A stretch of 6,266 bases of DNA from SOIV01 sp964435925. GTDB lineage: Bacteria > Acidobacteriota > Aminicenantia > Aminicenantales > Aminicenantaceae. Of the stretch, positions 6,208 through 6,266 are shown one piece after another. The position numbers and the translations under genes are program-made. The number at the start of each line of letters is the position of its first letter. The first letter of the stretch is position 1. The DNA is taken from the NCBI GenBank assembly GCA_964435925.1, contig CAYTBG010000138.1, positions 1-6,266 on the forward strand, given 5' to 3'. Under the pieces are notes generated by a model. That model was not told the origin of the DNA. It ran no database searches and saw only the letters and a program-made list of their open reading frames with translations.

Positions 6208-6229
6208 AAAGGCAAAAAGCAAGACCTGA
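6208..6229 (-). repeat. Right inverted-repeat arm
   Basis: On the minus strand this reads tcaggtcttgctttttgc, then cttt. It matches the left arm over 22 positions once the extra heptamer is skipped, and over 18 without any gap. Confidence 0.75.
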
Positions 6230-6266
6230 TAATCATCTAGAAGGGAAAACTACACGAAGGTTTATA

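Larger units (their letters stand above)
6013..6229. mobile_element. MITE-like or REP-like element bounded by inverted repeats
   Basis: An 18-bp arm, tcaggtcttgctttttgc, at 6013-6030 is repeated in exact inverted form at 6212-6229, making a 217-bp unit. If one of the two tandem tttttgc copies in the left arm is removed, the match extends to 22 bp. The interior is AT-rich and codes for no recognisable transposase. This looks like a small non-autonomous element or a remnant of one. From memory, arms of the ggtcaggtcttg... type occur beside IS200-like (Y1) transposase genes in environmental genomes, but I cannot check that here. The arms are about 180 nt apart, so they are not a terminator hairpin. 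The unit fills the space where the next lipid A gene might have been expected. Confidence 0.55.

Noticed and set aside
1..6266. CRISPR array, tRNA or rRNA genes, phage or defence genes
   Set aside because: No regularly spaced direct repeats, no RNA gene signatures, and every gene over 300 nt with coding support belongs to envelope biogenesis or a sugar dehydrogenase family.

Overview
The window carries one side of a Gram-negative envelope-building operon, all on the + strand. The organism is a diderm bacterium that makes lipid A. GC content is moderate to low, with Lys/Ile/Glu-rich proteins. The gene order (bamA, skp, fabZ, lpxA, lpxI, then a Gfo/Idh/MocA dehydrogenase) and the use of lpxI instead of lpxH point away from gammaproteobacteria. 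They fit an Acidobacteriota/Aminicenantes-like or deltaproteobacterial-type lineage. That placement is inference from gene order and protein style, not from a marker gene.

Layout. Positions 1-109 hold an open frame that may be the last 35 codons of an upstream gene. bamA (137-2407) encodes the outer-membrane protein insertase, with a signal peptide, five POTRA domains and a C-terminal barrel. skp/ompH (2445-2981) encodes a periplasmic chaperone for unfolded outer-membrane proteins. fabZ (2956-3438) encodes the 3-hydroxyacyl-ACP dehydratase. lpxA (3425-4249) encodes the first acyltransferase of lipid A synthesis. lpxI (4228-5037) encodes UDP-2,3-diacylglucosamine pyrophosphatase. The skp/fabZ, fabZ/lpxA and lpxA/lpxI reading frames overlap by 26, 14 and 22 nt. 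After a 50-nt gap, a TTG-started NAD(P)-dependent sugar dehydrogenase (5088-6002) follows. Its position beside lpxA/lpxI suggests a GnnA-like enzyme that oxidises C3 of UDP-GlcNAc. The last 264 nt contain no convincing gene but hold a 217-bp element bounded by inverted repeats, inserted just after that stop codon.

How the genes work together. FabZ and LpxA compete for the same 3-hydroxyacyl-ACP pool, so the pair balances phospholipid against lipid A. LpxI acts three steps after LpxA (LpxC and LpxD lie between). BamA and Skp fold the outer-membrane proteins that share the membrane with the LPS. If the dehydrogenase is a true GnnA, the lipid A would carry an extra amide-linked acyl chain. The usual lpxD between skp and fabZ is missing here, and no lpxB or gnnB is visible inside the window.

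I found no clear undescribed system. The items most worth a second look are a perfect 12-bp hairpin at the LpxI interdomain junction, the GnnA hypothesis, and the 3' inverted-repeat element with a duplicated heptamer in one arm.
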